Source: Chamaelirium japonicum (Eukaryota > Streptophyta > Magnoliopsida > Liliales > Melanthiaceae). From it: a stretch of 64,000 nucleotides of DNA. The DNA lies in the NCBI GenBank assembly GCA_947650365.1, contig OX393557.1, forward strand, positions 3,575,237 through 3,639,236. The letters run 5' to 3'. Made by a program: the position numbers and the translations under genes. Within the stretch, counting starts at the first letter, position 1, and each line of letters begins with the position of its first letter. A model generated the notes under the pieces. That model was not told where the DNA came from. It ran no database searches and was given only the letters and a program-made list of their open reading frames with translations. Of the stretch, positions 33,203 to 44,142 are shown in pieces.

Positions 33203-35689
33203 TAACTTGAGCGTGAGAGAGACCTTGGCTCGAAGGCATCACCAATTAATATTCTCATTGTAAACAAGGACGATGTCATTAAATAGTCATTGTAAACATA
33301 GATGAACATGTATTTGTGTAGACAAGATAATCAAAGATTCAGAAGGATCCTTTGAACATGTATGCTTCCCACAATTTATCATTTGACTACAAAATTAATC
33401 AAAATTCGACAATTATAATCTTTATTTGATAGATTCCTTATCTATCATGATCAAAACTTAATTTGCCTTTGGAAGATGAATCCAACCAACTCTAACGTCC
33501 CAAGCCGGATGATGTATCCAACCAAACCCTAACATCTAAATGTAGACAATCAAAAGAATTAAAATGTTAGCCATGTGTATATCCTATCTTTGTATATGAG
33601 CCTCGTATGAGAACACATATGTCGTTAGCTAGATTTTTTTCTTCAGGAGTTAATCCATTTTTAATATTAATAATTGTTGCAATTAGATTGTTTTAAGTGT
33701 TACTATTCTTAAGTTGATTAAACTAATTTTGATTTATTTTTAAAGTTTGGGTTTTAGCTGGGGGCTAAGAATTAGTTTGGTGTTATAGTTTATTAGTTTG
33801 GGAGGTTCCAAAAGGGCATTGTCAGGCCCCAACGAGAGGAAGAGCACCATAGAGGAACGAACCCTAGTTAGCTACATTTTTCTGCAACTATTTTCAATCA
33901 ATCTAATTGATGTTGTTTGACTTTTGTAGGAGTTTCTTATTTAACAATAGTAAAAATAGAGGTATAAATCAATTAAATATTTTTTTTTCCCAACCATTGT
34001 GGTCTATAATGATGACCACAATCAAAGTGTACAACATCTAGTAGACCACAATCAGATAATCACCCATCTAAATATCAAGAGTTTTAGCCTCCTTTGATAG
34101 CCAATCAGCAACCATTAGCATAATTATTTGTGTATATGTGTCACTCTAACGCTAGTAGCACGCTTCAAGCAATCGAACACAATCATATATGAAGTTGCAC
34201 TTAGAGGATATCAAGGTTTGAGATTTTAATTCTGTGTCTGGTTTTGGTCGTGACCGAAAGCCAAATTTCGATTAAAATTTAGAATTTCAACCGAAATGTG
34301 AATTTTTTTTTAAAAAATGGACGTAAAAAAATGCCAAAATTATTGATTTTTTTTAAATTTTGAATTGAAGTCTTTTATATTTGTGTATACATATTTACTG
34401 AATGGTTTGAAGAAAACACATATCACACACGTAGTAAGCTTGCATAGACCATGATAACCAATGTGGAATACCAGTAAACTGAAAAAAAAAACACTTGATA
34501 ATCACCATATAGTTACATAAATTTATATAAACAAAAAATCCGTTCAAAAGATGTCCTTGGTTATCAACTCCACATGATTTCAGAGGAAATCTCATCGAAA
34601 GTGACCGAAATCTACAGAAAGTTAACATCTCATTTCGACGATTCCAAAGCATCTGGTCGAAATTTTGTTGAAATCTTACCATAATCTCTCTTTTTGACCA
34701 AAATTTTGTCAATTTCGTATGAAATTCATAAAAAAACCACCGAAATACTCTGAAATCACCTGAAATCTAAACTTTTGAGGTTTTGCATGGGTTTTCGTTT
34801 CAGTAGCGACTGAAACTGATCGAAATTTCATTATTTCGATCGAAATCTCAATCGATGGAAGATATATGTATTTAAGATCAAAATAATTAAGAAAATCTGT
34901 TAGATTGGACAAAGGAAGTAGAAAATAAATGTTTGCATTGTAGAAAACTTGTCACTAAACATTAGAAGCTTGTGGTCAGGTAAATAATGCATGGTTGATG
35001 TCATCATCTCTCGACTTAGTATTTTCTTTGATTCTTATGAGAGGCCTCGAATGAGGAGCTCCTGTGTTTCAACGGTGCCAATGGACCGCTATTTTTAACT
35101 AAATTCCCATGCATTTGTACGGGGATCACTCAACGTTGCTGAAGCACGGGTGTCAAGTTCAATTACTTTATGTGATCTTTCCTTATTTAATTCTCTCTTT
35201 CAGTGTTTCCTAGAGAAAAGATGGCGCGCTTTATGGCATGGCCTTCAAGTTTTCAAGGTTTCAATTCCTGCAATAACGGTTGTGGATTGATGATGACTCT
35301 TTGGCAGTTATTCCACAGTTAAATACAATTTCTCCTTATGATTATGTTCTCATTTACTGTTATTCGTCATTATGTTCCATTGTTGCTGCTTTCTAGCTTC
35401 TGGCTATTGCACATCAAGACATAGAGTTGGCATTCCTTCAACATGACTTGTTCGATCCTGATTAAACGTGTTTATCTTGTATCTCTTAGATAGTTGTTAT
35501 TGTTATTGTAAATTTACATAAAAAAAGAAAAATGACTCGAGTCTCACCTTTTATAGGGCCCATGGAGTGGCAGTCCAAACCAGTTAATTTGATGATTGTC
35601 CTATCCATTGTTTGTTTTACCTTTATTTTTTAAAAGAATTAAAGAATGAGCTAACTATTTTTTTTGGGAGATGTATTTTTTATTTAATT
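32120..35689. other. Intergenic, no gene
   Basis: A (CT)n run lies at 33152-33199. The stretch 34240-34870 is dense in CGAAAT and ATTTCG words and may be a decayed element. The rest is AT-rich and shows nothing recognisable. Confidence 0.45.
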
Positions 35690-36340
35690 TTTTTTTAACT
35701 TTTTATATATTCATCAAAATTATGAAAAATTTATATTTTTAGAATCTACTAATCGAGCTCTACAAAACTAGACTCATTGTGACTTTGAAATTTTGAAGGA
35801 AAAAAAAACCCGGATACAAGTGACCCATAATTAAGTGGCATTTCACCGAATTAAGTGACATTTCACCGAATTAAGTGACATTTACTGATAGTTATAAATA
35901 AACGGAAAATGTCACCTTCAAAACTAAATTGTCACCTAAGCTAACTTAATATCTCATTTCAAAACCAAATGTCACGTAAATTAACAGTTGTAAAATTAAG
36001 AGACACTTTTATCGATAGTTTGTCTCTGATAAAGTATCACTTTATTTTGTAAATAATTGTTTTATATGACATTTGCTTTTGAAAGTGATATTTATTCATA
36101 TTTTACGTGAAACCAAGATTTTGAAAGTGACATATTTTAGTTATTTATAACTATCAGTAAATATCACTTAATTCGATAAATGTTACTTAATTATAAAGTA
36201 GTCTTATGTCTGATTTTTTTCTTAGAATTTTGCTCATGGACAACATGGGTCTTATTTTATAGAGCTCCATGAGTAGATTCCGAAAATATAAATTTTATAA
36301 AATTTCGATATGTATACAAGAGGTTATAGAATTTTTAAAG
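35690..36340. mobile_element. Long foldback element, about 650 bp
   Basis: The two halves mirror each other over roughly 300 bases: TTTATATTTTTAGAATCTAC against GTAGATTCCGAAAATATAAA, CGAGCTCTACAAAA against TTTTATAGAGCTCC, and ACTGATAGTTATAAATAA against TTATTTATAACTATCAGT. The left arm has an extra internal triplication of ACCGAATTAAGTGACATTT. Exact ends and target duplication are not resolved. Confidence 0.75.
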
Positions 36341-36639
36341 TGAAAAACCTAACCCCTAAAAAATATTATTTAAAGAATCTGATAGATATTTGAGCTGATG
36401 CTTGCCACGTATAGAGCCTGCATGTTAAGGGCAATTAAATCATTCAAACTTTTTTATCTTTTTCACATGAGAGTGTTAATCCGTTGGATAGTTGTCAAAT
36501 CATTAGGCTTGCTGATGGGGCCAATATAATGGGCCTCCCTTATCACTACTCAAAAACAAAAACATTAATGCTAATTGATGGCACTCCGGGGCTGGGTTTC
36601 TGCTAGTATAGTGGAATCTCATCATCACCTAATTAACGA

Positions 36640-36917
36640 TACACCAATTGGATCTGTTTGAGCAACTGCAAGGGGAACCATGGGTAGTGACTGTCCGTCA
36701 ACACCTTGTTGCGTTTTTCTCTGTTGATATGTATGTCGAGGATCTGCTTCAAAAGGCCGAGATTTTTTATCGAGAACTTCTCTGACAGCTTCAGCTCCTT
36801 ATTAATCTCCTCCATGTCCGCTCTAACGACTAGCATGTTGCCGACATATAACAAGAGGATGATAAGGTTGTAACCAAACATCTTGAAGTAATTGTAAAGG
36901 AGCCGAACCCACATCAA
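36640..36917 (-). pseudogene. Copia reverse transcriptase fragment
   Basis: Minus-strand frame with NLIILLLYVGNMLVV, then EINKELKLSEKFSIKNLG and KQILDIHINREKRNK, matching the region of Copia RT around the catalytic box. The box, normally YVDD, reads YVGN here, so both aspartates are lost. It is only about 90 residues long with no flanking domains or LTRs. It is a dead fragment. Confidence 0.8.
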
Positions 36918-37201
36918 GAGTCTCTTATGTTTCCTTCACCGGTGACCTTTCGCCCCAGTTTTCGTCATTATTATTTGGTTGGATTGAAGTGATCAGACAG
37001 GAAGATCTTCTTTTGCTTTGAGACTCTTGAAACGAGCTAGGGCCGATATTCGGTTCCTAACGGTGTATCTCTGCCGCCTTTGGTTTCTACAAGGTTGGAC
37101 GTCTTTAATTGAATGATCAACTGAGTAGGGTGTGACACAACCTTAACTTCACAAGATTGCATGGGCTATTCCGACTACCCCTATCTCTAGGTTGGCCCAG
37201 T

Positions 37202-38147
37202 TGTGGGTGCAAATTTTGGCATAAATCTACCACGGGACCCACCAGCCCTGCCTGGTGGGCCCACGAGGACTACAGCGGGACCCACCAGCCCTGCCTGGTG
37301 GGCCCACGAGGACTACAGCGGGACCCACCGGCCCTGCCTGGTGGGCCCACGAGAACTACAGCGGGACCCACCGGCCCTGCCTGGTGGGCCCACGAGGACT
37401 ACAGCGGGACCCACCGGCCCTGCCTGGTGGGCCCACGAGGACTACAGCGGGACCCACCGGCCCTGCCTGGTGGGCCCACGAGGACTACAGCGGGACCCAC
37501 CGGCCCTGCCTGGTGGGCCCACGAGGACTACAGCGGGATCCACCGGCCCTGCCTGGTGGGCCCACGAGGACTACAGCGGGACCCACCGGCCCTGCCTGGT
37601 GGGCCCACGAGGACTACAGCGGGACCCACCAGCCCTACCTGGTGGACCCCCGAAGACAACCGCAGGGCCCACAACTTTACCTGGAGAATCCCCAGATACT
37701 ACAGCGGAAACCGCCATTCGCCACCCGGAGTGCCTATAAATAGCAGAGCCTTCGAATGTAAAAGGGGCCAGATCCACAAATCTGATTTCCACTCTGAGAT
37801 CTGACTTTCAGAACCAGAACTCTGGGATTTCACACTTCCGATCTACCATCTCCCTTTGATCTTCTTTCAGAAAGATCAGTGTTTACAGTGATACTCGGCC
37901 TGTCGAGATCACTTCAACATAAGTGTTAGTGAATTCGGGTTGCACCCTATAGCACGGAGACGTAGGCTTCGGCTGAACTCCGAGACCACTTCCCGTGTCA
38001 AACTCTCTCTGGTTGCATCTCTCTGTTTACAAATCAAAAGCTTCAACTTCGATCAACAGATCGACCAACGATCTTCGACATCAACTTCGACTCCAATTGA
38101 CTGGTGCTGCGAGAGTCTTCGGGTCGGCACGAAGATTTTCCCCCACA
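37202..38147 (+). repeat. 5' LTR of the Tat element, 946 bp
   Basis: It starts TGTGGGTGC and ends CCCCCACA, with TGTGGG/CCCACA as perfect terminal inverted repeats. U3 carries nine full and one degenerate copy of a 43-bp repeat (37234-37650). TATAAATA lies at 37735-37742, so transcription should begin some 30 bp further on. Because 43 is not a multiple of three, all three frames stay open through the array, which explains several long but meaningless frames. Confidence 0.96.
37735..37742 (+). promoter_or_regulatory. TATA box of the 5' LTR
   Basis: TATAAATA directly downstream of the U3 repeat array. The identical box in the 3' LTR is at 50369-50376. Confidence 0.8.
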
Positions 38148-38148
38148 G

Positions 38149-38168
38149 TTTGGCGCCGTCTGTGGGAT
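38149..38168 (+). other. Primer binding site
   Basis: TTTGGCGCCGTCTGTGGGAT begins two bases after the LTR end. The TGGCGCCGT core is complementary to the 3' end of plant tRNA-Asp over its first nine or so bases; the rest matches less well. The same word, with one change, serves the gag-only element at 19943-19960. Confidence 0.85.
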
Positions 38169-38292
38169 CCGAGCGAGAAGCCGTGTCCTCTCTACTTCGA
38201 CTACCAGATCAATAGCCAAACTTCCTCGCCCCCTCGGTTGATCAGACAACTGATCGGACATCGGCAATCTCGTTGTACCTTTCGCACTCTGA

Positions 38293-40761
38293 ATGGCGAG
38301 AACCAAACATCAGGGTCAACCAGAAGGAAGTAACACTCAACATCAACCTCGTCCTGAGACTCGTTCAATGAGTCAAAGGCTCAACTTCGGGCAGCCCCTT
38401 GCTGTCCCCGAGATGGGGGTTCACTCAGGAAGCGGAAGATCAGTCGATCGACCGATCGCCCCTCATCCTCATCAATCAATTGGACAGACTGTCCCTGCTC
38501 CTGCTGAAGATCCTCCATCGACTTACCAGATCTCTGCAATCGATTTCCAACTACTCCAATTGGCGAAGCAAAACGCCACCCTCACTGCTGAGAGGGATGC
38601 TCTGAAGAAGGCAGCTTCCGAAGCTGGAATTGCTATTCCGATCCCCTCCGCAAGTGAGAGGGTTGATCCTCCTCGACATTCAATTTACTCCGAACAACGG
38701 AGGTCAATGGGCACTGATGCTCTCGAGAGGATTCGACGCGACCCAACTCCCTCTGCTGCTCCTTGGAAGCAGAGTGTCTGGGATCGTCTTGAAGACGAGT
38801 CCTCCCAATCTTCATCTGGTCGTAACTGCGACAAAAGAGCACCATCGAAGCTTAACCTGCCAAGGAAGCACCAAATGAAAGACGCTCCTTCAAAGAGTAG
38901 AGTCTCCCCTTCCATTCCACTCCAACGTGGACTTGGATCGGACCTTCGACATCGACTTCGACCGGCAAACACTTCGATGCCAGAACAAGACCTTGCGATC
39001 TTACCTCTTGACCCACCTCTAGGTCGAGGACACGGTCGTAGGGATGGCTACTCTTCTGCCGGGCCACTTCATCGAAGCCTCTTCGAATCAGCATTTCCAA
39101 GAGGATGGAGAACTCCTACCCTCCCCAAATTCAACTGCGTCCGAGGAGATCCAAGCCTCCATATACTTGCCTTCAAGCAAGCTCTAACGCCACACGAAGA
39201 GGAAAACAACGTGCTCTGCCGCACCTTCGCGGGAAGTCTCGACGAGCCTTCACTCGACTGGTATCACAATCTCCGAGCTGGGTCCATTACCCAGTTCGGT
39301 GTTTTGGCTAACCTCTTTGTGCAGCATTACCAGCTCAACCTGAAACCCGAGAAGAAGCTCGACTCTCTATATCGACTAAGGATGGGTGCAGATGAGACTC
39401 TCCGCAGCTTCACGAGGAGGTTTCGCAACGAGCATGCTGCTCTCTCTGGAAGGCATCTGGATGATGAAGCCATCATGTTGGCTTTCCAGAACGCTCTCCG
39501 CTTCGATCTATACATCTACAACGACTTCATCCGCAATCCCCCTCCTTCTCTGGGAGCTATGTTCGATCGAATTCAGAGGGAGATTGAGGTGGAAGACGAT
39601 CAAGTCGCTCGAAAAGGGCGAGAAACTAAGAGAAGGCCTGCTGAAAGAGAAACACCTAAATATGCTGCAAAGGCTCACAACACTGAAGCAGCAGCTCCTC
39701 CGGCCAACAAAAGATCAAAGAATGATAGGCGTCGATCTCCAACGAAGACCACTTTTACCGAGTGGAACATGCCAGTCGAGCAGATACTCGACCGTATTCA
39801 ACACGACGAGTATCTTCGGAGGCCCAATCCTCTTCAACCGAATTCCAAATTCACAGCAGACAAAACAGTCTACTGTGAATTCCATCGAAGTCACGGCCAT
39901 TCCACCGATCGGTGTTTTCGGCTGAAATTCCATCTTGAAGACTTGCTACGAGAAGGCCACCTTCAAGAATTCGTCAACAATGGGCACGATCAACGTCGAA
40001 CCTCGGCCAAGGGGAAAGAAGTGTGTTGGATACATCAAATCTCATCCAACCGGCAACCAATTTCTGTGAATGCCAATGTCTTTGGCATTCATGGAACCCT
40101 GCACAATCAAGCTTTGACCGGGAAGGAAGTCGATCGGCAGGTTCGACGCATCTTCCATGTTCGATCTACTACAAACAAAGAAGATACCTGGATCGAGAAG
40201 CCCATCGAAGGTCTGACTTGGCCATCCATAGTCTTCAACGACACCGATCTTCAAGGAGTTCACACTCCACATCGAGACCCTCTGGTCTTGAAACTCATTA
40301 TCGACAGCAGCACTGTCAACCGGATCCTCATCGACACCGGAAGCTCCATCGACATTATGTTCTCAGACTGTTTCAAACGTCTGGGACATAAGTATCAAAG
40401 CCTCGACGTCGTCCCGACTGTGATCACCGGCTTCAACGGTGAACAAAGCATCACAGTGGGCGAATCCAGATTTACCATCGACCTCAGCCGAGAGACTCGA
40501 GTCTCGGTGAGGTTTGCAATCGTCGAAGGAATGTCTAGCTATAACGCCATTCTTGGGCGACCATTCCTCCATCAGATCAATGCCATCTCCTCCTCTTACC
40601 ATCAACTACTCAAATTTGCAACTGGAGAAGGCATCGTCTGCATTCGAGGCGATCAGCAAGCTGGAAGGTCTTGTGAAGCTGCTGCGGCAAAGACAGATCG
40701 AAAGATTAACATTGCTCCTCCAAAGCGGCCACGAGATGAAGCTGGTCCCTCTTCTAAATAG
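38293..40761 (+). CDS. Gag-protease polyprotein of the Tat element
   Basis: 822 codons ending at UAG. Residues about 276-440 form the Ty3/gypsy gag core (HILAFKQALTPHEEENNVLC, LNLKPEKKLDSLYRLRMGAD). It packages the element RNA into cytoplasmic particles. A zinc-knuckle variant CEFHRSHGHSTDRC starts at residue 528; this C-x2-H-type spacing is usual in Tat gags. The aspartic protease active site IDTGSSIDIMF has its catalytic Asp at residue 681; it would cleave the polyprotein. The first Met after the PBS leader, MARTKHQGQPEG, is the likely start. The same frame stays open for 51 codons past the stop and into pol. No internal frameshift is seen. Confidence 0.95.
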   Translation: MARTKHQGQPEGSNTQHQPRPETRSMSQRLNFGQPLAVPEMGVHSGSGRSVDRPIAPHPHQSIGQTVPAPAEDPPSTYQISAIDFQLLQLAKQNATLTAERDALKKAASEAGIAIPIPSASERVDPPRHSIYSEQRRSMGTDALERIRRDPTPSAAPWKQSVWDRLEDESSQSSSGRNCDKRAPSKLNLPRKHQMKDAPSKSRVSPSIPLQRGLGSDLRHRLRPANTSMPEQDLAILPLDPPLGRGHGRRDGYSSAGPLHRSLFESAFPRGWRTPTLPKFNCVRGDPSLHILAFKQALTPHEEENNVLCRTFAGSLDEPSLDWYHNLRAGSITQFGVLANLFVQHYQLNLKPEKKLDSLYRLRMGADETLRSFTRRFRNEHAALSGRHLDDEAIMLAFQNALRFDLYIYNDFIRNPPPSLGAMFDRIQREIEVEDDQVARKGRETKRRPAERETPKYAAKAHNTEAAAPPANKRSKNDRRRSPTKTTFTEWNMPVEQILDRIQHDEYLRRPNPLQPNSKFTADKTVYCEFHRSHGHSTDRCFRLKFHLEDLLREGHLQEFVNNGHDQRRTSAKGKEVCWIHQISSNRQPISVNANVFGIHGTLHNQALTGKEVDRQVRRIFHVRSTTNKEDTWIEKPIEGLTWPSIVFNDTDLQGVHTPHRDPLVLKLIIDSSTVNRILIDTGSSIDIMFSDCFKRLGHKYQSLDVVPTVITGFNGEQSITVGESRFTIDLSRETRVSVRFAIVEGMSSYNAILGRPFLHQINAISSSYHQLLKFATGEGIVCIRGDQQAGRSCEAAAAKTDRKINIAPPKRPRDEAGPSSK

Positions 40762-40767
40762 CAATCA
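40759..40767 (+). promoter_or_regulatory. Candidate stop-codon readthrough site UAG-CAA-UCA
   Basis: The only stop between gag-protease and pol is UAG, preceded by AAA and followed by CAA UCA. This fits the CARYYA consensus of TMV-type readthrough. The downstream frame is the same as the upstream one and is open directly after the stop, so a minority of ribosomes could make Gag-Pol. Confidence 0.7.
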
Positions 40768-43700
40768 AAGGAGATTCCGCTGACCAAACCTCCGCCAATC
40801 GAATGGGAAGCATCACCTTCAATTGAAGAAATCATCCCGATCAACATAAGTAGCGGAGATCTCCCTCGACAAACATTTATTGGTACCGGTCTTAGCGACG
40901 TAGAAGCGCAAGACATGGTATCCTTCCTCCAGTCCAATATCGACGTCTTCGCATGGTGCTTCGAAGACATGCCTGGGATCAATCCAGATGACGCTTGTCA
41001 CCGACTTGCGATCAAAGAAGAGGTGAAGCCCGTCAAGCAAAAGCCTCGCACCATTCGACCAGAGCTGCAAGTTGCTGTTCAAGAAGAAATTACCAAGCTA
41101 CTCGCAGCCGGATTCATCCGAGAAGTAGAGTATCCAACTTGGATCTCTAACATAGTGGCTGTTCCAAAGAAGAATGGGAAAGTCAGAGTCTGCATCGACT
41201 TTACCAATCTCAACAAGGCTTGCCCCAAAGATCCTTTTCCCATGCCAAGGATAGATAGACTCGTCGACGCCACTGCTGGCCACGAGCTGTTGTCTTTCAT
41301 GGATGGGTATTCTGGATACAATCAAATTCCACTCCACGCTGATGATCAAGAGAAGACATGTTTTGTGACTAGCCGAGGCCTTTATTGCTACAATGTCATG
41401 CCATTCGGCCTCAAAAATGCTGGTTCCACCTATCAAAGGCTAGTCACCAAAATGTTCGAAGATCAGATCGGTCGCAACGTCGAAGTCTATGTCGATGATC
41501 TCCTCACCAAGAGTTCCGTTCGGAGCAAACATCTATCTGATCTGGCTGAAACCTTCCAAGTCCTTCGAAAGTATCGAATGAAGCTCAATCCAGCCAAGTG
41601 CGCCTTCGGAGTACAATCTGGCAAATTCCTGGGTCATCTTGTGACCAGGAGAGGTATTGAAGCCAATCCTGATCAAATTCGAGCCATCATCGATATGCCT
41701 TCACCTACAAATCGAAAAGAAGTTCAACGTCTCACTGGAAGGTTAGCAGCACTCAATCGATTCATTTCAAAATCTTCAGACAAGTGCAAGCCACTCTTCG
41801 ATAAACTACGAAAGGCGGATACATCTGGCTGGAATCCAATCTGTGAAGAGGCATTTCAAAGCATCAAGAAATATCTGGTGCAAGCTCCTATCCTGACTGC
41901 TCCACTTCCAAAAGAAGACTTGTGGCTCTACCTTGCCGTGACCGATCAAGCAATCAGCGCGGTCTTAGTCAGTAGAAGAGAAGGCATCGAACATCAAGTC
42001 TACTACATCAGCCACACTCTTCTTCCGGCTGAGACTCGCTACTCAAAAACTGAGAAGGTCATATTGGCCTTGCTCACTGCATCGCGTCGTCTTCAACCGT
42101 ACTTCGTCTCCCACCAGATTACTGTCATTTCAGAACACTCACTCAAAGATATCATTGACAAAGCTGGTCGAGCTGGTCGAATGACCAAATGGGTGATCGA
42201 AATGAGTGCTCTGGGGATTCAATTCGAATCTCGCACTTCTATCAAAGGTCAAGCAATTGCTGATTTTCTAGCTGACTTTCCAGTTGAAGACCCCATCACT
42301 TGGGAAGAAGATGTCGATATGCGCTTGGAAGATGAGGATAAGCCTCCGATCAATCCTACAACGAAAATTGATCTAAGTCTTGAAGTTATTGCTGCAACTC
42401 CTCCTTGGAAGCTATATACTGATGGAGCATCAAGTTCGATCGGTTCGGGAACTGGGATAGTCTTAATATCCCCCGAACTTGATCATCTCCAGAAGGCCAC
42501 TCTCCTTGGGTTTAATGCCACCAACAACGAAGCTGAATATGAAGCACTCATTTCCGGACTCGAAATGGCAGAATCTCTGGGGGTAGATCAAATCATCATA
42601 TACAGCGACTCCCAATTGATCATAAGGCAAATCAATGGAGAGTACACAGCTCGAGAAGAAAGAATGCAACTCTACTTGGCCTTAGTACGACGTCTTCAAC
42701 AACGTTTTACTAGCGCTAAATTCATTCAAATCCCCAGAGCAGAGAACCGAGAAGCAGATGCCTTAGCTAATGCTGCCTCAGTTCTTGGAGACTCACTCGG
42801 AGGAAGGCAAATACAAATTGATTATCAGGAAGTGCCCAAGACCATCCCCGATCAACAGATTCTTACCACTACAGAAGGATCTGGGGGTGGAGATCAGCTT
42901 GAAGATTGGAGACGACAAATTCTTGACTTCTTCAAACATGGCAAAATGCCGGAAGATCCAAATCAAGCCCGAAGACTTCAGAGGAAACTCCCGTGCTACA
43001 TTTTGCAAGGAGAAGATCTATACTTCAAATCTCACAGCGGGATGTTACTCAAGTGCCTTGGTCCTGAACAAGCACAGGCAATCCTGATTGATATCCACTC
43101 CGGAGCTTGTGGAAATCATTCGGGAGGAAGATCCCTTGAAGCCAAGACGAAGCTACAAGGGTACTACTGGCCAACAATGGCAAGGGATGCTCAACAAGTC
43201 ATTCAAAGGTGCGAACCTTGTCAACGGCACGCTCGAGCTATTCATCTCCCTGCAGATGAACTCCATCAATTATCAAGTCCCTGGCCCTTCCATCAATGGG
43301 GTTTAGACTTCTTGGGTCCTTTCCCTCCAACTCCAAGCAAGAAGAAGTACCTACTGCTGGCCACAGATTACTTCACCAAATGGGTTGAAGCTGTGCCCCT
43401 CTTCCGAGAGACTGATAACGAAGTGATAAAATTCATTCGGCACAACATCTTCTCAAGATTTGGTACACCTCAAGTTCTCGTTGCAGACAATGGAGCTCAG
43501 TTTGACTCCGACAAGTTTCGAAAGTTCTGTCTGAACCATGGTATCAAGCTATTCTATTCAACTCCAAGATATCCTCAATGCAATGGCCAAGCAGAAGCCT
43601 CCAACAGAGCTATTCTTGGTATACTCAAGAAGAAACTCAATGATAAGAAAGGATTGTGGGAGCAAGTCCTACCTGAAGTTCTTTGGGGGTATCGCACAAC

Positions 43701-44142
43701 TCCGAGAAGATCAACTGGGTTCTCGCCTTTTCGCCTAACATATGGATCAGAGGCAGTACTCCCAACAGAAAACATATCAAGTACTTTGAAGACTAAAGCT
43801 GTTGAAGAAGGAGTCAATGAAGAACTTCGGATCAATGATCTAGACTTCTCTGAAGAACTACGAGATCTAGCATCACTTCGTGTGGCCAAATATCAACAGA
43901 AGATCAAAAGAGCCTATGACAAGAAAGTCCACAAGAGACAATTCCCAGTGGGTAGTTTAGTTCTCAGAGCAGTTTTCTACAATACCAAAGAACACAGCAG
44001 TGGAAAGCTTGCTCCCAACTGGGAAGGTCCATATATCATTGAGTCAGTTGGAGGCAAAGGTTCTTACAGACTGATTACACCAGAAGGAGATAGATTGCCT
44101 CGAGCTTGGAATTCTAGACACCTCAAGTTGTTCTATCCATAA
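40762..44142 (+). CDS. Pol (RT, RNase H, archaeal-like RNase H, integrase)
   Basis: The frame continues from gag-protease; its first internal Met is at 40915, and residues below count from there (1075). Reverse transcriptase has FMDGYSGYNQI and the YVDD box at 192-195. The first RNase H has Asp344 and Glu380, but the third acidic site reads ISEH at 405-408 instead of the usual TDQ-like motif, so it may be impaired. A second RNase H of the archaeal-like type follows with Asp503, Glu539, Asp565 and Asp615, all present. Integrase has an H2C2 zinc finger (residues about 728-772) and a DDE triad at Asp798, Asp858 and Glu894 (35 residues between the last two). No chromodomain is present. It copies the RNA to DNA and inserts it. 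It is probably made as Gag-Pol by readthrough of the UAG, because no separate promoter is evident. Confidence 0.95.
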   Translation, partial: QSKEIPLTKPPPIEWEASPSIEEIIPINISSGDLPRQTFIGTGLSDVEAQDMVSFLQSNIDVFAWCFEDMPGINPDDACHRLAIKEEVKPVKQKPRTIRPELQVAVQEEITKLLAAGFIREVEYPTWISNIVAVPKKNGKVRVCIDFTNLNKACPKDPFPMPRIDRLVDATAGHELLSFMDGYSGYNQIPLHADDQEKTCFVTSRGLYCYNVMPFGLKNAGSTYQRLVTKMFEDQIGRNVEVYVDDLLTKSSVRSKHLSDLAETFQVLRKYRMKLNPAKCAFGVQSGKFLGHLVTRRGIEANPDQIRAIIDMPSPTNRKEVQRLTGRLAALNRFISKSSDKCKPLFDKLRKADTSGWNPICEEAFQSIKKYLVQAPILTAPLPKEDLWLYLAVTDQAISAVLVSRREGIEHQVYYISHTLLPAETRYSKTEKVILALLTASRRLQPYFVSHQITVISEHSLKDIIDKAGRAGRMTKWVIEMSALGIQFESRTSIKGQAIADFLADFPVEDPITWEEDVDMRLEDEDKPPINPTTKIDLSLEVIAATPPWKLYTDGASSSIGSGTGIVLISPELDHLQKATLLGFNATNNEAEYEALISGLEMAESLGVDQIIIYSDSQLIIRQINGEYTAREERMQLYLALVRRLQQRFTSAKFIQIPRAENREADALANAASVLGDSLGGRQIQIDYQEVPKTIPDQQILTTTEGSGGGDQLEDWRRQILDFFKHGKMPEDPNQARRLQRKLPCYILQGEDLYFKSHSGMLLKCLGPEQAQAILIDIHSGACGNHSGGRSLEAKTKLQGYYWPTMARDAQQVIQRCEPCQRHARAIHLPADELHQLSSPWPFHQWGLDFLGPFPPTPSKKKYLLLATDYFTKWVEAVPLFRETDNEVIKFIRHNIFSRFGTPQVLVADNGAQFDSDKFRKFCLNHGIKLFYSTPRYPQCNGQAEASNRAILGILKKKLNDKKGLWEQVLPEVLWGYRTTPRRSTGFSPFRLTYGSEAVLPTENISSTLKTKAVEEGVNEELRINDLDFSEELRDLASLRVAKYQQKIKRAYDKKVHKRQFPVGSLVLRAVFYNTKEHSSGKLAPNWEGPYIIESVGGKGSYRLITPEGDRLPRAWNSRHLKLFYP

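Noticed and set aside
37203-37743. Long collagen-like frames (GPTRTTAGPT repeats) in all three forward frames, and again at 49747-50438
   Set aside because: They are the translation of a 43-bp tandem repeat in the LTR U3 region. The unit is not a multiple of three, so every frame reads through. They lie upstream of the LTR TATA box.
40759-40761. The stop between gag-protease and pol as an inactivating mutation
   Set aside because: The rest of a 13.6-kb element with matching LTRs is intact, and the stop has the CARYYA context, so a programmed stop is more likely. It is kept as a finding rather than as damage.
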